Shown one piece after another: positions 28,617 to 37,553 of a DNA stretch of 56,966 nucleotides. The DNA comes from Akkermansia muciniphila. Its GTDB lineage: Bacteria > Verrucomicrobiota > Verrucomicrobiia > Limisphaerales > F1-80-MAGS106. Numbering within the stretch: position 1 is the first letter of the stretch; each line of letters begins with the position of its first letter. The stretch lies in NCBI GenBank assembly GCA_945865375.1, contig CAMBEJ010000015.1:1-56966 (forward strand). Direction: 5' to 3'. The position numbers and the translations under genes are program-made. The notes beneath the pieces are model-generated. The model had not been told where the DNA came from, made no database searches, and worked only from the letters and a program-made list of their open reading frames with translations.

Positions 28617-29639
28617 CTATTTTTTCTCTTCCTTCTTCGCTTCTTTTTTCTCCTCTTTCTTTTCTTCCTTCTTTTCCTCCTTTTTGTCTTCCTTCTTCTC
28701 GGGCGGCTTCTCGATCGGTTTGAGCTCAAGACCTGCGACGACCTGAAGGCTAGGGCTGGTTTTTTTGATCTGAGCGATCCCTGCCTCCGTGATTTTGGTC
28801 TGCCAGACGTAGAGGTTTTTCAACTTTTTGAGTTCCGCCAGATGCGTCAAGCCTGCGTCGGAGACGCCGGTCCCGTAGAGGTTGAGGTACGTTAGATTAT
28901 AGAGATTCTTGATATGCCTGAGTCCCGCGTCCGTGACCCCTGTCAGCTCAAGATGGAGCCGATTCAGGTTGGTGAGGCCACTGATTGCGGCAAGGCCGTT
29001 GTCGGTGACTTTCGTTTGGGCGAGGTTTAAATCGACAAGACCCATCACGTCCTTGAGGGGTGCGATGGAGGCATCCAAAATATTCGTGCCGAGGAGGCGC
29101 AGATTGGCTTCACGCCATTGGGTGTTCATCGCGATCGGCCTCACATCGATGCCTGCTTGGGCGAGTTTCTCGATGGCTTTGGTTTCGGCGGCTGACGGCT
29201 TGTATTCGGGCAGCTTGACATCGATCGACGTAGAGCCTGATGTGCCCTCCTTCGATACGACGACGTTGGCGTTGGCGTTAGTAGGCCATGTGGCACCCTG
29301 GTTGATCCAATCACGCAAGATGTCGATTTGCTTGGCCGGCAGAGGCTCACCCTCCGAGGGCATGAAGTCATCGTGGGTTTTCGGCAGCGTGATGCGCTTG
29401 TACAGATCGCTCTTTGAAGCGTCGCCAGCGACGATGACCGGTCCGCCCTTGCCCCCCTTCATGGCGAGTTCTCCGTTGTCAAGTCGGAGTTTTCCTTTTT
29501 GCTTCTCGGCGCCGTGGCATTTGATGCAAGTCTGCTGAAGGATGGGTTGGACGTCCTTCACGAAATCAAGTTTCGCCTGCGCCATGATGGAAGGAGCCAT
29601 CAAGGAAAATCCCAGTGAGTAAAGTGCCAGATGTTTCAT
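28617..29639 (-). CDS. Secreted cytochrome-type (CxxCH) domain and leucine-rich-repeat protein
   Basis: 340 residues from ATG 29639 (an upstream in-frame start adds 25 residues and would bury the signal peptide MKHLALYSLGFSLMAPSIMA). A planctomycete-type cytochrome C domain has a single haem motif C38-I-K-C41-H42 and the typical 'DGELAMKGGKGGP..V.GD..KS.LYKRI' and 'MP.EGEPLP..QI..L.DWI..GA' blocks (to about 115). Leucine-rich repeats follow (about 165-300, 'GLTNLNRLHLELTGVTDAGL'). The last 35 residues are almost only K and E. Likely an extracytoplasmic redox or binding protein. Stop is 6 nt from the convergent DUF4129 gene. Confidence 0.85.
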   Translation of the reverse strand: MKHLALYSLGFSLMAPSIMAQAKLDFVKDVQPILQQTCIKCHGAEKQKGKLRLDNGELAMKGGKGGPVIVAGDASKSDLYKRITLPKTHDDFMPSEGEPLPAKQIDILRDWINQGATWPTNANANVVVSKEGTSGSTSIDVKLPEYKPSAAETKAIEKLAQAGIDVRPIAMNTQWREANLRLLGTNILDASIAPLKDVMGLVDLNLAQTKVTDNGLAAISGLTNLNRLHLELTGVTDAGLRHIKNLYNLTYLNLYGTGVSDAGLTHLAELKKLKNLYVWQTKITEAGIAQIKKTSPSLQVVAGLELKPIEKPPEKKEDKKEEKKEEKKEEKKEAKKEEKK

Positions 29640-29824
29640 GCGATAATTCCCGACCTTATCCCCATCGCCGCTCTGAGTCATTAATTTATTTTCGTATTTT
29701 ACGGGCCTCGACACCTCGGTGGAAGTCGCTCAGCATGCAGAGCTTGCCACATCGCGATGACATCCGAAGTTTTGTGGCCTTCGCCGCCGCTGATGAGGCG
29801 CGTGTGAGCTGACCCGCCTTTGGC

Positions 29825-30703
29825 TCACCGAGACTTGGTCGATTTAGGGAAATCCTTGTTGTAGCGTTTTAGGAGTGCTGCCACATCGTTCGGCACGATA
29901 TAAATCTTGCCCCGAATGTGTTTTGTTTCCTTGGGGTTCAGACCTCCGAGACGGAAATCGCTGTGCAGGCAACGCGCGACGCCTTGGAACAGCTCCTGAT
30001 AAGGTTCCCAGGCAGTGGCGAACATGAGTTTTTCATCGGCGCTAAAAGCTCCTATGAGCCCGTTGCTCGGGACCAATCGGCTTAGGGGACGCGGGTTGAC
30101 GTCCGTGCGGGGCACGTGTGTTGGGCACCACACTTGGCCGGGCACATACCGCGCCTGAGTGGCCCAGTCGCGCGTGGGCAGGCGCGTGAGTTCGCCATTG
30201 AGGAAAATGAAGCTGCGCGGCAGGTAATCGGTTGCATTGGACGCCGTTTTTTCATCAAAGCCCATGAACGCGCTTAGTCGGACGCAAGGCTGAGCCCAAT
30301 GCGCTTCAGATCGGGTTGTTCCGGAGTTGTGAGCGATGAGTTCGAAGCTCACTTCGTCCAGTGTTGCGGTGATGGTGTGCTGCACGATTACTCCGTCCGC
30401 CAGGGTGTCTTTGAGCTTCAAAACTTTCCCGTTCGAGCTGAGCGAAACGAGTTGGTTTGTGTGCGGGACAGTGGTGTGTTTGACCCAGTCGGCATCGGTG
30501 GAGTTCGCGCGGCAAAAGGCCTCGAGATAATTGATCCGGATTTCACCGGGCAACAGATTGCCACGGATAATCAGCCAATGACCTTCGCGGGCGAGAGAGA
30601 GGCCTGTTGGCGCGGCGGCCCACGCCTGGGTGCATGAATGAGAGATGAGCGACAGGGACACGGTCATGAGGAGAAGAGTGGATGCCATTCGGTAGCTGTT
30701 CAT
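29825..30703 (-). CDS. Secreted protein of unknown function
   Basis: 292 residues with a signal peptide (MASTLLLMTVSLSLISHSCTQAWA, starting at the second methionine). The mature part is beta-rich (HWLIIRGNLLPGEIRINYLEAFCR, VIVQHTITATLDEVSFELIAHNSG) with a few cysteines, and ends with a basic tail. The fold suggests a jelly-roll or sugar-binding protein, but no family motif was recognised. An alternative start six codons downstream gives a better signal peptide. It shows no operon partner; both flanks are intergenic. Confidence 0.7.
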   Translation of the reverse strand: MNSYRMASTLLLMTVSLSLISHSCTQAWAAAPTGLSLAREGHWLIIRGNLLPGEIRINYLEAFCRANSTDADWVKHTTVPHTNQLVSLSSNGKVLKLKDTLADGVIVQHTITATLDEVSFELIAHNSGTTRSEAHWAQPCVRLSAFMGFDEKTASNATDYLPRSFIFLNGELTRLPTRDWATQARYVPGQVWCPTHVPRTDVNPRPLSRLVPSNGLIGAFSADEKLMFATAWEPYQELFQGVARCLHSDFRLGGLNPKETKHIRGKIYIVPNDVAALLKRYNKDFPKSTKSR

Positions 30704-31104
30704 AAGGTGGTGGATTCAACCACGTTCTGCATCACTCGGCCAGAGTCAAATCTGTCTGGAGACGACGGACGGTGCTTTCCCAGGTTGATTCCCCTTGCGC
30801 AGCCGGCAATCGGAGTTGGTCTTAATCAAGCCGAACACCTTTTCGTGCTCGAATCGACGGTCCATGGGATTCCCATTACGATCACGGTTACGGTTACGGG
30901 TAGGAATAGGCGTATGAAACGCGAGTACGAAAAATGTGAGAGGCGCCCTTCGATCGCGCCCTTGCCAGAGTTCGTTCTTGACCAAATCCGTCTCCTGGAA
31001 CTAGGGTGCGACAAGAATCCCGAAACTGAATAGTGATTCTATTTTGCCGGGGAATGTCTTGAGCGGTGTGCTCCGGCAGTAAAGCGAAAGAGAGACTTAA
31101 ACCT
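30704..31104. repeat. Intergenic region with dispersed-repeat fragment
   Basis: No gene recognised. Bases 30870-30912 contain ACGATCACGGTTACGGTTACGG and TAGGAATAG, matching parts of the repeat family at 33300 and 48335-48360. Confidence 0.5.
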
Positions 31105-32886
31105 ATGAGAAACGGAATGATGAAGATGACGAAGTGGATGTTGGTCGCTGCGGCGGTCGTGGCGGCCAGCTCGCAGTTTGCGACTCGATCGCATGCGGGT
31201 CTGTTCAAGATCGATTTCGGCGAAGTGGAAAATTCAAGGGAAGGCGTGGATGCCGAAGGAACTCCAACTGGAGTGGTTCCCGAGGTTTTGAAGGATTGGA
31301 ACGTCATCCCGACATGGACTTTCGCGGATCCAAATGCCAACGTAGTCGCTGGCACTGCCAGTATAAAAGGTACCGCCAACGCGGACGGCACGGAGGTGGT
31401 TTGGAAACTGATGGATTTCTCGACCTCCGGCGACAGCGATGTCACGTTGACCATGATGGATAACAAAACGCTGGCAGAGACACTCAACGCGGAAGCCCCG
31501 CCCTATATGTTGGGCCAGACCGGCAACAACCCCACCAAGGAAGGGCTCACTGCGGTGTATGATGGGGTCGTGGTTCCAGGGGTTGTCAAGGACGACTATC
31601 TCTATCGCAATCCAGACGCGGCCGGCAGCGAAGTGCTCATGCGATTCGCCAATCTGAATCCGGGATTCTACAACGTGACGGTGTTCGAAGGCCGCACCTC
31701 CGACGGCAATGGAAGGTTTGGCAAGGTGTGGGTGGATGATATCAAGGGCCTGAAAGAGCCTGCGGCACAAAACACGGGCAACTATTCCGGAGTGAACTCA
31801 AGCGGAGTTAAGGTTCCATTGGGACAACCAAGAACAGTTACCGTGGAGGTCAAGGCGGGTCAGTTTCTTTGGTTCGCCGAAATGGAGGACAATTCAGGAG
31901 GCATCAGCGGGATGATAGTCCGTTCCGTGGACTCCGCCCCGGCCCCCGTGGATATCACTACGTCCAAAGGTCTGTTCAAGATCGATTTCGGCCAGCTTGA
32001 AAACGAAAGAGTCCCTGTGGATGCCGAAGGAAGTCCAACGGGAGATGCTCCGGCACCTCTGAAGGATTGGGTTGTGATCCCGACATGGACTTTCGCGGAT
32101 CCGAATGCCAACGTCACCGCTGGTTCTGCGAGTGCCACCGGGACAGCGAATGCGGAGGGTACGGCAGTGACTTGGAAACTGATCGACGCCTCCAAGGACC
32201 TGAACAAAAATGTGACGATGACTATTATGGACAATGTGGCTCTTTCAGCCTCGCTCAGTTTGGAGCCGCCCATGGGCCAGACCGCGAACAACCCAACAAA
32301 GGATGCCTTTGAAGCGATTTACGATGGAGTCGTGGTTCCCGCGATCGTCAAGGACGACTATCTTTATCGCAATCCGGACGCGGCCGGAAGCGAGGTGCTC
32401 ATGCGATTTGCGGGTCTGAATCCTGGAACCTACAACGTGACGGTGTTCGAAGGCCGCACCTCCGACGGCAATGGAAGGTTTGGCAAGGTGTGGGTGGATG
32501 ATATCAAGGGCCTGAAAGAGCCTGCGGCACAAAACACCGGCAACTACTCCGGAGTGAATCTCGATATCGGCGGCGTTGCGACTCCCGTGGGACAGCCGAG
32601 AACCGTCAAAGTAACTCTCAAGGCAGGTGAGTTTCTGTGGTTCGCGGAAATGGAAGATAATTCAGGAGGCATCAGCGGGATGATCATCCGGGGCACTGGC
32701 AGTTCGACGCCGGTCGCGCCGGGACCCTTGACCGCCGCGAGGACGGCGGCAGGTGTTGACATTAGCTACACAGGAACGCTCCAATCCGCCGCTGCGGTCA
32801 ATGGACCCTATACCGACGTGACTGGCGCGACGAGTCCATACCCGGCAAAAACCACGAGCGCGGCAACGTTCTTCCGCGCAAAATGA
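31105..32886 (+). CDS. Secreted protein with two tandem malectin-like repeats
   Basis: 593 residues from ATG 31105 (the frame opens at 31066). Signal peptide WMLVAAAVVAASSQFATRSHAG. Two homologous units of about 250 residues follow, each starting GLFKIDFGx(L/V)EN and containing 'WTFADPNANV', 'KDDYLYRNPDAAGSEVLMRF', 'TVFEGRTSDGNGRFGKVWVD' and 'FLWFAEMEDNSGGISGMI'. The beta-rich pattern suggests a carbohydrate-binding jelly roll. The C-terminus is a 'GPYTDVTGATSPY...FFRAK' tail like those of other secreted proteins here. A 107-bp stretch is identical between the two units. A strong terminator follows. Confidence 0.8.
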   Translation: MRNGMMKMTKWMLVAAAVVAASSQFATRSHAGLFKIDFGEVENSREGVDAEGTPTGVVPEVLKDWNVIPTWTFADPNANVVAGTASIKGTANADGTEVVWKLMDFSTSGDSDVTLTMMDNKTLAETLNAEAPPYMLGQTGNNPTKEGLTAVYDGVVVPGVVKDDYLYRNPDAAGSEVLMRFANLNPGFYNVTVFEGRTSDGNGRFGKVWVDDIKGLKEPAAQNTGNYSGVNSSGVKVPLGQPRTVTVEVKAGQFLWFAEMEDNSGGISGMIVRSVDSAPAPVDITTSKGLFKIDFGQLENERVPVDAEGSPTGDAPAPLKDWVVIPTWTFADPNANVTAGSASATGTANAEGTAVTWKLIDASKDLNKNVTMTIMDNVALSASLSLEPPMGQTANNPTKDAFEAIYDGVVVPAIVKDDYLYRNPDAAGSEVLMRFAGLNPGTYNVTVFEGRTSDGNGRFGKVWVDDIKGLKEPAAQNTGNYSGVNLDIGGVATPVGQPRTVKVTLKAGEFLWFAEMEDNSGGISGMIIRGTGSSTPVAPGPLTAARTAAGVDISYTGTLQSAAAVNGPYTDVTGATSPYPAKTTSAATFFRAK

Positions 32887-32914
32887 TGGCCAGGAGTTAG
32901 GCAAGATAATCACG

Positions 32915-32944
32915 AAAGAGACCGGAGTTCGCTCCGGTCTCTTT
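32915..32944. terminator. Strong terminator hairpin after the two-repeat protein
   Basis: A perfect 13-bp stem (32915-32927 with 32932-32944) closes a TTCG tetraloop 28 nt after the stop at 32886. The stem starts AAAG and ends CTTT, so it could work in either direction; only the plus-strand gene is near enough to need it. Confidence 0.9.
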
Positions 32945-32989
32945 CCGTTTAAAGTTCCATCGCCTACACACGCCGTGATCCTGGGAAAA

Positions 32990-33150
32990 GTAGTTTTGCT
33001 GCGGGAGCACCAGGAACGGGCTAAACCTCAGACCTCAGTAAGAGCGCTTGGAATCGTTACTTGGACGCGCAACCACAATCCCCCACTTTTCGTAACCGTA
33101 ATCGTAATCCACGGGTGTTATGTTGCCCTTGAAGCAGGGGGTTGGATTTG
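32990..33150 (-). repeat. Dispersed repeat, copy 2 (inverted relative to copies 1 and 4)
   Basis: Reverse complement of the family seen at 11641 and 48480-48606: TTACTGAGGTCTGAGG, GGTTGCGCGTCCA, then three CGTAAT-type hexamers (33098-33115) and TGTTGCCCTTGAAGCAGGGG, which pairs with 48481-48503. Confidence 0.7.
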
Positions 33151-33184
33151 ATTCTTAATCGTCAACTCGATGAATTAACTCTCA

Positions 33185-33285
33185 AAATGTTGAACACAAA
33201 GACACGGAGAGGAACAGTCATTGAAACCGGACTTCTTTACACCTACTTTCCCCCCTCTGTACCTTGTAACTCTGTGGTTAAAAGT
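33185..33285. repeat. ACAGAG-type inverted repeat fragment
   Basis: ACACAAAGACACGGAGAGG near 33192 and CCCCTCTGTACCTTGTAACTCTGTGG near 33252 face each other, the same style of inverted repeat as at 53270-53332. No gene in 32945-33474. Confidence 0.45.
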
Positions 33286-33299
33286 TTAAATATTTTTGG

Positions 33300-33392
33300 C
33301 TAGGAATAGGGTTAGGATTGGGAGCGGGGAATTGGAGTCGCTCGAGCATCAGTCTAAACAGGGTCGTTTTACTGAGCTCAGAATCAAAGAGG
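33300..33392 (+). repeat. Dispersed repeat, copy 3
   Basis: About 70 bp here is roughly 90% identical to the reverse complement of 48351-48418 (shared GCTCGAGCATCAG, CTAAACAGGGTCGTTTTACT). It lies just upstream of the S9 peptidase gene. Confidence 0.8.
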
Positions 33393-33474
33393 CGCACCCT
33401 GACTTTCCGCTCCTTCGCCTTCACTAACGAAGGTTGGTGTCGCCTTTTCAAAACGGCTCTGATAAGGTACGGTT

Positions 33475-35535
33475 ATGCTTTTCAAGACTCGTGCCGTGGT
33501 GATCTTGTCGGTTCTGACCTCGCTCTGGTGGCCCGTCGTCGCAGGGCCAGGACGTTCCATGGAAACGGAGGACTTGTTTCGGATCCAGCGAGTGAGTGAT
33601 CCGCAAGCTTCGCCTGATGGGGAATGGGTGGCTTACGTTCTGACGGACGTGGACAAGCAGGAGAACAAAACAAATAGCGACATCTGGTTGGTGCCAGCCA
33701 AAGGTGGGGATCCGAAGAAGCTGACGCAAAGCCCGAAGCAAGATCGACATCCGAGGTGGTCCCCAGACGGGCGTTGGATCGCCTTCGAATCCAACCGGGG
33801 AGGGAGCTTTCAGATCTACCTCATCGCCGCCGCTGGCGGGGAAGCCAAGCCGTTGACCAGTATTTCGACTGAAGCAGCCCAAGCCTTGTGGTCCCCAGAT
33901 GGAAAATACATTGCCTTCGTTTCGGTGGTTTTTCCTGAGTTCTCCGAAAAGCCGTTCAAAGAGAGCGATGAGCTGAACAAAAAGAAACTCGACGACCTGG
34001 AGAATAGCAAAGTTAAGGGGCGAGTTATCACTCAATTACTCTACCGTCATTGGGACAGTTGGGTGGATGGCAAGCGCCAACATCTTTTTGTCGTCCCGAT
34101 CGAAGGAGGGGAGCCCCGAGATGTCACTCCTGGCGATCGCGATGCGATCCCTACGTCCTCCACGTTCTCGGCCGGGGACGACTTTGATTTCTCTCCCGAC
34201 GGAACGTCTTTGGTTTACACGGCGACGCCGTCTCCGACAAGGGAGGAGGCATGGCGCACGAATCATGACCTCTACAGCGTGGAACTCAGAAGTGGAGAGC
34301 GGCGTCTTTTGACCCCTAATCCGGCTGCGGACGCCTATCCAAGACATTCCCCTGATGGCAAATACCTGGCCTATCGGGCTCAGGAACGCGCGGGATTCGA
34401 AGCCGATCGCTGGCAGCTCATGCTTTTGGATCGGGCAAGCGGAAAAGCTCGCAGCTTGACTGGGAATCTGGACGCCAGCGTCGAAGCTTTCGAGTGGGCT
34501 CCCGATTCCAAAAAAATAGTATTTGAAGCGGAGGAAGGGGGGCAAAAACCGCTCTGGATCGTCAGTGTTGGCGGTGGGGACTTCAAAAAAATCGTCAAAA
34601 AGGGTGTCTGCGGAGAGATCTCGGTGGCGAAGGATGGGAAGCGCTTGTTTTTCAGCGCCCATCAGATGACACGTCCAGCGGAGATTTTTTCCGCGAAATT
34701 ATCGGGAGGAGACATTGAGCCTGTGACACGGCATAATGAACCGTTCATGCGCGGGTTGGAGATGACGCCGGCGGAATCTGTTTCGTACGTGGGAGCGGGC
34801 GGAACCGCAGTGCAGATGTGGATAGTAAAACCGCCCGGGTTTGAGGCTAAGAAGAAGTATCCGCTTGTGTTTTGGGTACATGGCGGGCCTCAGGGTGCGT
34901 TTTTGGATAGCTGGTCCTACCGGTGGAACGTTCAATTATGGGCGGCTCAGGGCTACGTCATCGTGATGCCAAACCCGCGCGGTAGCACGGGATTTGGACA
35001 GAAATTCACCGACGAAGTCAGTCGTGATTGGGGCGGTAAAGTATTTGAAGACCTTCTTAAAGGTATCGATTACGTGGAGAAACTCCCCTATGTGGACACC
35101 GCAAAAATGGCCGCCGCAGGCGCGTCCTTTGGAGGATACATGATGAACTGGTTTCAAGGGCACACCGACAAATTCAAGACCCTCGTGACCCACTGTGGGG
35201 TTTATAATTTCTTCAACATGTACGGGGCAACTGAGGAGGTGTGGTTTGACGAATGGGACCACGGATTGCCATGGGAAAATCCCGAGTTCGACAAATTCTC
35301 ACCGCATCGTTTTGCGAAGCACTTTAAAACGCCCAATCTGATCATCCACAACGAGCTGGATTTCCGAGTTCCCATCAATGAGGGGCTGAGTTTGTTTACC
35401 ACGTTGCAGCGCAAAGGGATCCCTTCAAAGCTCCTTTATTTCCCTGACGAAGGGCATTGGGTACTCAAGCCCCAAAACAGCGAGCTGTGGCACAGGACCG
35501 TGTTTGACTGGCTGAAGGACTATCTGCGCCCGTGA
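33475..35535 (+). CDS. Secreted S9 family (prolyl oligopeptidase/DPP-like) peptidase
   Basis: 686 residues with a signal peptide (AVVILSVLTSLWWPVVAG). An N-terminal beta-propeller of PD40/WD40-like blades (about 30-410; repeated SPDGxxxA elements such as WSPDGRWIAFES) gates a C-terminal alpha/beta hydrolase domain (about 420-686). The catalytic triad is visible: S551 in GASFGGY, D629 in ELDFRVP, H661 in EGHWVL. It cleaves peptides in the periplasm, probably as a dipeptidyl or oligopeptidase. AAGG 8 nt before the ATG serves as ribosome-binding site. Full length, no neighbours in the operon. Confidence 0.93.
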   Translation: MLFKTRAVVILSVLTSLWWPVVAGPGRSMETEDLFRIQRVSDPQASPDGEWVAYVLTDVDKQENKTNSDIWLVPAKGGDPKKLTQSPKQDRHPRWSPDGRWIAFESNRGGSFQIYLIAAAGGEAKPLTSISTEAAQALWSPDGKYIAFVSVVFPEFSEKPFKESDELNKKKLDDLENSKVKGRVITQLLYRHWDSWVDGKRQHLFVVPIEGGEPRDVTPGDRDAIPTSSTFSAGDDFDFSPDGTSLVYTATPSPTREEAWRTNHDLYSVELRSGERRLLTPNPAADAYPRHSPDGKYLAYRAQERAGFEADRWQLMLLDRASGKARSLTGNLDASVEAFEWAPDSKKIVFEAEEGGQKPLWIVSVGGGDFKKIVKKGVCGEISVAKDGKRLFFSAHQMTRPAEIFSAKLSGGDIEPVTRHNEPFMRGLEMTPAESVSYVGAGGTAVQMWIVKPPGFEAKKKYPLVFWVHGGPQGAFLDSWSYRWNVQLWAAQGYVIVMPNPRGSTGFGQKFTDEVSRDWGGKVFEDLLKGIDYVEKLPYVDTAKMAAAGASFGGYMMNWFQGHTDKFKTLVTHCGVYNFFNMYGATEEVWFDEWDHGLPWENPEFDKFSPHRFAKHFKTPNLIIHNELDFRVPINEGLSLFTTLQRKGIPSKLLYFPDEGHWVLKPQNSELWHRTVFDWLKDYLRP

Positions 35536-35588
35536 AGCCATGGAAGTGAACCACAGAGCCGCAATCCAATCGGCGCCGCCGCACCCAA

Positions 35589-35708
35589 TCGGCGCGCGGC
35601 CATCCTGGCCGCAGCAGCCTCTAACACTGACGCTGCCTCGAGAAAACCCCACGCGTTCGGCGCGTTTGTAGAATCGAAGCTGCTGCGGCCAGGATGGCCG
35701 CGCGCCGA
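35589..35708. repeat. Perfect 30-bp inverted repeat
   Basis: Arms 35589-35618 and 35679-35708 are exact reverse complements over 30 bp, separated by 60 bp. Each arm contains the near-palindrome GGCCATCCTGGCC. It lies between the convergent S9 peptidase and dehydrogenase genes. Confidence 0.9.
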
Positions 35709-35720
35709 CGCTTCAGGAGA

Positions 35721-35741
35721 AATCCTCGCGCCGCGAGGATT
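35721..35741. repeat. Short perfect palindrome
   Basis: AATCCTCGCG, one base, CGCGAGGATT: 10-bp arms around one central base, just after the 30-bp inverted repeat. It could act as a terminator for either convergent gene, but there is no T-tract. Confidence 0.6.
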
Positions 35742-35783
35742 CTGGCGTCTTGTTACAGAGAAAATGAGAACTGCTGAGGATTC

Positions 35784-36749
35784 TCAACCGGCGACGCCGT
35801 TCACGACATTTTGGGGTTTGCCGACGAGGAAGGCTGCGACGTTTTCGATCGCGGTCCTGAGCAGCCTTGCTCGAGCTGCGGTTGTGGCCCAGGCGATATG
35901 AGGCGTGATCAGACAGTTGCGGACTTCGAGGAGAGGATGGCTGGCGCAGGGAGGTTCCATGGACAAAACGTCGAGCGCCGCGCCGGCGAGCCGACCTGTT
36001 TCGAGAGCTTCTTTCAGCGCGAGTTCATCCACTAACGGTCCGCGGCTTGTATTCAAAAGAAACGCCGACGGTTTCATGCGCGCCAAACGATCGTGGTTGA
36101 TGATCGCCCGCGTTTGGTCCGTGAGAGGGCAATGCAAGCTGACCACATCGCTCTGTTCCAGCAGTGTCTCAAGCGACGTCAGCGTGATCCCAGGCTGCAA
36201 TGAAACGGGTGTGCGCGGTGTGCTCACGAGCACATTCATCCCGAAGGCCAAAGCCAAGTGCGCGACCGCTTGACCGATTCTTCCAAAGCCGACGATGCCA
36301 AACTGCAAACCCGCCAATTCGATCAGAGGGAAATCGGTGTAAGAAAAGTCGGGGCATTGGCTCCATTTTCCCTGCCCAACCGTCGAGGCATGGTGTCCTA
36401 CACGGTTAGCGAGCTCGAGCAGGAGGGCAAAAGTCATTTGAGCAACGGAATCCGTGCCGTAGGCGGGGATGTTACAAACGGGAATGCGGCGTTCGCCTGC
36501 GGCTCCAGTGTCAATGTTGTTATACCCCGTGGCGAGCACGCCGATGTAGCGGAGTGAAGGCAGCGCGGCGATGTGATCCCGATTGACGACCGTCTTGTTG
36601 CTCAAAATCAGGTCGGCTTTGGCACAGCGGGCCACGACTTCAGACAAGCGTGTTCGCTCATAAATGTCGCAGGCCACAAGGGCTTCGAGTGGCGCCCAGG
36701 AGAGATCGCCTGGGTTCAGGGTGTGGGCATCCAGGACGACGAGGCGCAT
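35784..36749 (-). CDS. D-2-hydroxyacid dehydrogenase (glycerate/hydroxypyruvate type)
   Basis: 321 residues, the usual family length. The NAD-binding Rossmann motif is GIVGFGRIGQAV (about 147-158). The catalytic set is present: arginine in NTSRGPLVDE, glutamate in DVLSMEPP and histidine in ITPHIAW. This sequence pattern is closest to hydroxypyruvate/glycerate dehydrogenases. It is the last gene of a run with an HpcH/HpaI aldolase (9 nt upstream) and another 2-hydroxyacid dehydrogenase, suggesting a pathway that splits a sugar acid and reduces or oxidises the resulting hydroxyacid. Confidence 0.92.
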   Translation of the reverse strand: MRLVVLDAHTLNPGDLSWAPLEALVACDIYERTRLSEVVARCAKADLILSNKTVVNRDHIAALPSLRYIGVLATGYNNIDTGAAGERRIPVCNIPAYGTDSVAQMTFALLLELANRVGHHASTVGQGKWSQCPDFSYTDFPLIELAGLQFGIVGFGRIGQAVAHLALAFGMNVLVSTPRTPVSLQPGITLTSLETLLEQSDVVSLHCPLTDQTRAIINHDRLARMKPSAFLLNTSRGPLVDELALKEALETGRLAGAALDVLSMEPPCASHPLLEVRNCLITPHIAWATTAARARLLRTAIENVAAFLVGKPQNVVNGVAG

Positions 36750-36758
36750 GGGACAAAC

Positions 36759-37553
36759 TTAGTATCGAGCGACCTCACGAGTGCTCCCTTGCCCCACAAA
36801 GTCGAGGGCTTCCTTTGCCTTGCTGAGCAAGAACCCGACCTCGCTAGTGATGGCGACAAATTGGAATCCCTGGTCGATCCGCCGCCGTGCTGCAGGCGCA
36901 TCGGCGACATGAATACCCGGCGCGACGCCGTGCTTCTTGGCAGCTTCAAGGACCCGTTCGAGCGCCTCGACGAACTCGGGGTCCGAATTCTCAAATACGG
37001 GCGGTTTGCCCATCGACTTGGTGAGGTCATTCGGACCGATGAAGACCACGTCGATGCCCGGCACGGCGCAGATCTCCTCAATGTTGCGGATCGCCTCGAC
37101 GTGTTCGATCATCAGGACGATCAAGATCTGCTCGTTTGCGGCTGCGTAATAGGTCGGAGGGTCGGTGTCGAAGTTTGCGGCATGGAGAGATCCGCCCACA
37201 GAGCGATTTCCTATCGGATGATATTTGGCGGCATAAACAACGGCTTCGGCCTCAGCGCGGGTGTTCACCATGGGGACCACGATGCCCCAAGCGCCGGTGT
37301 CGAGCACGCGTTTGATGTTTTCACCGGTGTTCCAAGGAACACGCACCAGGGGAACCGTGCCTCCCGCCGCGATCAGGGCAAAATTCGTTGCGGCGTGTTC
37401 AAACGTGACAGGCGTGTGCTCCATTTCAACCGTGAGCCAGTCAAAACCAACCCTGGCCATGAGCCGTGCGGACATGGGATCGGCGAGGTTCAACCAAGTG
37501 CCGACGCTGGGTTCACCGCGTTTTAGTTTTTCTTTTACGGTGTTAGGTTTCAT
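36759..37553 (-). CDS. HpcH/HpaI family class II aldolase
   Basis: 264 residues. Family motifs: 'GFDWLTVEMEHTP' (catalytic histidine), 'PLVRVPWN', 'GAWGIVVPMVNTRAEAE', 'YHPIGNRSVGG', 'VMIEHVEA' (metal glutamate) and 'DVVFIGPNDLT' (metal aspartate). Such enzymes cleave 2-keto-3-deoxy sugar acids or 4-hydroxy-2-oxo acids to pyruvate plus an aldehyde in the cytoplasm. The ATG overlaps the stop of the upstream dehydrogenase by 4 nt (translational coupling), and a second dehydrogenase follows 9 nt downstream. Confidence 0.92.
   Translation of the reverse strand: MKPNTVKEKLKRGEPSVGTWLNLADPMSARLMARVGFDWLTVEMEHTPVTFEHAATNFALIAAGGTVPLVRVPWNTGENIKRVLDTGAWGIVVPMVNTRAEAEAVVYAAKYHPIGNRSVGGSLHAANFDTDPPTYYAAANEQILIVLMIEHVEAIRNIEEICAVPGIDVVFIGPNDLTKSMGKPPVFENSDPEFVEALERVLEAAKKHGVAPGIHVADAPAARRRIDQGFQFVAITSEVGFLLSKAKEALDFVGQGSTREVARY

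Noticed and set aside
28620-28690. Pyrimidine-rich tract resembling a long terminator T-run
   Set aside because: It is the coding sequence of the Lys/Glu tail of the minus-strand protein, not a hairpin-linked T-tract.
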